From Candidatus Nitrosopolaris nunavutensis (lineage in GTDB: Archaea > Thermoproteota > Nitrososphaeria > Nitrososphaerales > Nitrososphaeraceae): DNA of 6,993 bases. Where the stretch lies: positions 1-6,993 of the forward strand of contig DAOM01000279.1 of assembly GCA_002501855.1 (NCBI GenBank), read 5' to 3'. The notes under the pieces were generated by a model that worked only from the letters and a program-made list of their open reading frames with translations, made no database searches and was not told the origin of the DNA. Positions within the stretch are counted from its first letter, which is position 1; every line of letters begins with the position of its first letter. The position numbers and the translations under genes are program-made. This document shows positions 5,714-6,993 of this stretch, one piece after another.

Positions 5714-5938
5714 CTAAACATTAACCCTTTTTTGCAATTCTAATCTATCATACTTGATTGCTTCCCTTATTATAGTAAATTCTACTTGCTCAGCCATCTT
5801 ACTTAATTTGGAAACATCTTCTCGATAATCTTCAAAAAATGTGTGTTCCTTCGTGCCCATAAATATCTCTTTAATGTGGTACCCTGAGATAGCTGCTTCA
5901 ATTAAAAACCAAACATCTATGCCCCATCCATCGGGAAT
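5714..5938 (-). pseudogene. C-terminal relic of a family 2 glycosyltransferase
   Basis: On the minus strand, 74 codons from 5938 to the TAG at 5714-5716 give D-G-W-G-I-D-V-W-F-L-I-E-A, then G-T-K-E-H-T, and K-M-A-E-Q-V-E-F-T-I-I-R-E-A. This resembles the C-terminal part of family 2 glycosyltransferases of the glucosyl-3-phosphoglycerate-synthase-like group, where the G-x-G-[IV]-[DE] strand sits near the end of the catalytic domain. The nucleotide-sugar-binding N-terminal domain is absent. The preceding V-P-F-P of the same family motif appears in the next frame, as the tail of the CBS ORF ending at 5917, which implies a one-base deletion near 5937. The family assignment is from memory of the motif and could be refined by a profile search. 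Confidence 0.55.
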
Positions 5939-6174
5939 GGAACCAGAACCATTATCTCTTTGTTTGTCACTCTGCTAGTAGGTACATCATTAATGCATAC
6001 CTTTCTGACTAAATCACGTTCAGTGACTAATCCTTGTGGCTTACCCTCCCCATCAACTACCACCAAGGAACTCACGTAGCTATCTTTCATTTTCTTAGCG
6101 GCTTCTTGAACAGAAGCGGTTCCTTCAATTGCTTCTAGTTTTTTCGTCATCATATCACTGACGTTTAGAGTCAT
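5917..6174 (-). CDS. Truncated single CBS-domain protein fused to a foreign tail
   Basis: From ATG 6174 the product is 85 residues; a TTG at 6186 would add four. Residues 1-60 are one well-conserved CBS repeat: V-S-D-M-M-T at 5-10, S-S-L-V-V-V-D at 35-41, and the nucleotide motif G48-L-V-T-E-R-D54. A second repeat is just opening at N-K-E-I-M (71-75). The protein then turns into V-L-V-P-F-P and ends, where a normal protein would carry a full second CBS domain of about 55 residues. The tail matches the upstream part of the glycosyltransferase relic, so a deletion has joined the two genes. A single CBS repeat could still bind nucleotide as a dimer, and the promoter looks intact, so expression is possible. 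It may equally be a pseudogene. Confidence 0.6.
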   Translation of the reverse strand: MTLNVSDMMTKKLEAIEGTASVQEAAKKMKDSYVSSLVVVDGEGKPQGLVTERDLVRKVCINDVPTSRVTNKEIMVLVPFPMDGA

Positions 6175-6200
6175 GAGAATATACAATTTACTTTGTGCTT

Positions 6201-6210
6201 TTAAATATAA
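6201..6210 (-). promoter_or_regulatory. TATA box for the truncated CBS gene
   Basis: On the minus strand TTATATTTAA lies 26 bp upstream of ATG 6174, the spacing of a leaderless archaeal gene. It is one of the best TATA matches in the window. This supports ATG 6174 as the start and shows that the truncated gene kept its promoter. Confidence 0.6.
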
Positions 6211-6214
6211 CGGC

Positions 6215-6288
6215 TATGGTTGATCCTGGGTGAAGCGAAGGAAGAGGTAAACCAAGAAGCGATTAACGGACGGGGTATGGGCGGCGGC
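6215..6288. other. GC-richer, purine-rich block in the divergent promoter region
   Basis: Between the two TATA boxes lies a stretch visibly richer in G than its surroundings, running from GGTTGATCCTGGG to GGGCGGCGGC. One plus-strand frame is open for 26 codons and ends in G-R-G-M-G-G-G-F before TAA at 6292, but no start codon or family supports it. It could be a relic, part of a small RNA, or a binding region for divergent regulation. Confidence 0.3.
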
Positions 6289-6297
6289 TTTTAAATA
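6289..6297 (+). promoter_or_regulatory. TATA box for the P-type ATPase gene
   Basis: TTTTAAATA lies 39 bp upstream of ATG 6337 and predicts transcription from about 6318-6322 with a leader of about 15-20 nt. The core GCTTTTAAATA (6287-6297) is repeated exactly at 6197-6207, over the TATA box of the divergent CBS gene. Confidence 0.5.
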
Positions 6298-6336
6298 CGT
6301 ATAGATCATTATTAATGAATTGATAAAACTACCGCC

Positions 6337-6993
6337 ATGACGAATCAAGAACCAGACTATTATTGGAGTATTCCTACTGCTGATCTTTTTCGACAGTTTG
6401 ATAATACTATAACTGAAAAAGCAAGAAGACGACAACAGCAAGAAGTAGGATTAACTTCTACAGAAGCAAATCTGAGACTATTGAAGTATGGTAAAAACAT
6501 GGTAGAATCAAAAAAGAAAACAGATTCATTATCGTTACTAATCTCTCAATTCAAAAGTCCAATAATAGTTATTTTTATCTTCACCTCTATTTTGTCATTT
6601 TTCCTTGGTCAAGCAGAGGATGCTTTAATCATTATTTCAATCGTAATTGTAAGCGGACTGCTTGGATTCTGGCAGGAGAAGGGAGCTACAGATGCCATTA
6701 CTAAATTATTGGAAATTGTGCGATTAAAAACTACAGTATTGCGCGATAGCAAGCCACAAGAAATTCCTTCTGAAGATGTTGTTCCTGCGGATATAGTTAT
6801 ACTAAAATCAGGAGACAGTATACCCGCAGATTGTATAATCATTGAATCAAAAGATCTTTTTGTAAATGAAGCCACGTTAACTGGTGAAAGCTATCCTGTA
6901 GAGAAATCTGCAAATATATTGCCAAGAGAAACGCCACTTAGAGAAAGAACAAACTCTATTTTTATGGGAACCTTTGTAGTGAGTGGTACAGCA
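6337..6993 (+). CDS. P-type cation-transporting ATPase, MgtA-like, N-terminal part
   Basis: The frame from ATG 6337 is open to the window end (219 residues of an expected 800-900). Residues 1-70 are the cytoplasmic cation-ATPase N-terminus. Membrane helix 1 is about 75-92 and helix 2 about 95-112, followed by F-W-Q-E-K. The actuator domain follows, with V-L-R-D, then P-A-D-I-V-I-L, G-D-S-I-P-A-D and the phosphatase loop T182-G-E-S185. S-I-F-M-G-T-F-V-V-S-G-T-A closes the visible part. The F-W-Q-E and F-M-G-T-x-V-V-S-G-T motifs resemble magnesium-translocating P3B ATPases (MgtA) more than heavy-metal pumps, and no N-terminal metal-binding domain is present. The phosphorylated Asp (D-K-T-G-T) and the ion-site helices lie beyond the window, so magnesium specificity is not proven. 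It is transcribed away from the truncated CBS gene. Confidence 0.88.
   Translation, partial: MTNQEPDYYWSIPTADLFRQFDNTITEKARRRQQQEVGLTSTEANLRLLKYGKNMVESKKKTDSLSLLISQFKSPIIVIFIFTSILSFFLGQAEDALIIISIVIVSGLLGFWQEKGATDAITKLLEIVRLKTTVLRDSKPQEIPSEDVVPADIVILKSGDSIPADCIIIESKDLFVNEATLTGESYPVEKSANILPRETPLRERTNSIFMGTFVVSGTA

Noticed and set aside
6217..6228. GGTTGATCCTG looks like the 5' end of archaeal 16S rRNA.
   Set aside because: The match is only about 11 nt. The following bases (GGTGAAGCG) do not continue as 16S rRNA, so it is a chance match and not an rRNA start.
6214..6441. A 75-codon minus-strand ORF.
   Set aside because: It overlaps the start of the P-type ATPase antisense and reads through the divergent promoter region. 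Its protein has no family signature, whereas the plus-strand frame has clear ATPase motifs.
6609..6875. An 88-codon minus-strand ORF.
   Set aside because: It is the antisense shadow of the ATPase actuator-domain coding sequence.
1..6993. CRISPR array, insertion sequence ends or toxin-antitoxin pair.
   Set aside because: I found no regularly spaced repeats, no transposase motifs and no terminal inverted repeats. The micro-operon has the right size for a toxin-antitoxin pair but matches no family I know.

Overview
The window is AT-rich DNA from an archaeon, most likely a soil ammonia-oxidising Nitrososphaeria (Thaumarchaeota) of the AT-rich Nitrosocosmicus type. The reasons are archaeal TATA boxes about 25-35 bp upstream of several starts, short or absent leaders, a PHA synthase of the class III/archaeal kind, repeated CBS-domain regulators, and relics of UspA and RtcB. 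The lineage is an inference from gene content and style; no rRNA or tRNA gene is present to prove it.

Layout. Positions 1-250 hold a decayed minus-strand UspA N-terminus and unassigned sequence. Positions 316-1921 (+) form a two-gene unit: a canonical two-CBS protein (358-870) followed by a four-repeat, divergent CBS protein whose start is best set at ATG 962 by a GGAG Shine-Dalgarno. Facing it on the minus strand is a second unit read from 3881 to 2048: a PHA synthase catalytic subunit (phaC, Cys-Asp-His triad visible) and, 10 nt later, a four-helix membrane protein of unknown role with a TTG start. A gene-free stretch (3882-4299) separates phaC from a divergently read predicted phosphoribosyltransferase (4300-4962, +).

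Positions 4990-6174 are the unusual part. They are a patchwork of broken genes: an rtcB N-terminus with a nonsense mutation, frameshifts and an internal deletion (5029-5316, +); the C-terminus of a family 2 glycosyltransferase (5714-5938, -); and one CBS domain, with a good promoter, spliced onto that glycosyltransferase relic (5917-6174, -). Between the relics sits an apparently intact two-gene micro-operon of 53 and 37 codons (5342-5633, +), with a well-placed TATA box and an AAGGAG Shine-Dalgarno before the second gene. The window ends inside an MgtA-like P-type cation ATPase (6337 onward, +).

The genes do not form one obvious pathway. The shared themes are energy and ion homeostasis: adenine-nucleotide sensing by CBS domains, carbon storage as polyhydroxyalkanoate, cation transport and nucleotide-type PRPP chemistry. 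The best candidates for something undescribed are the micro-operon and the membrane protein co-transcribed with phaC.
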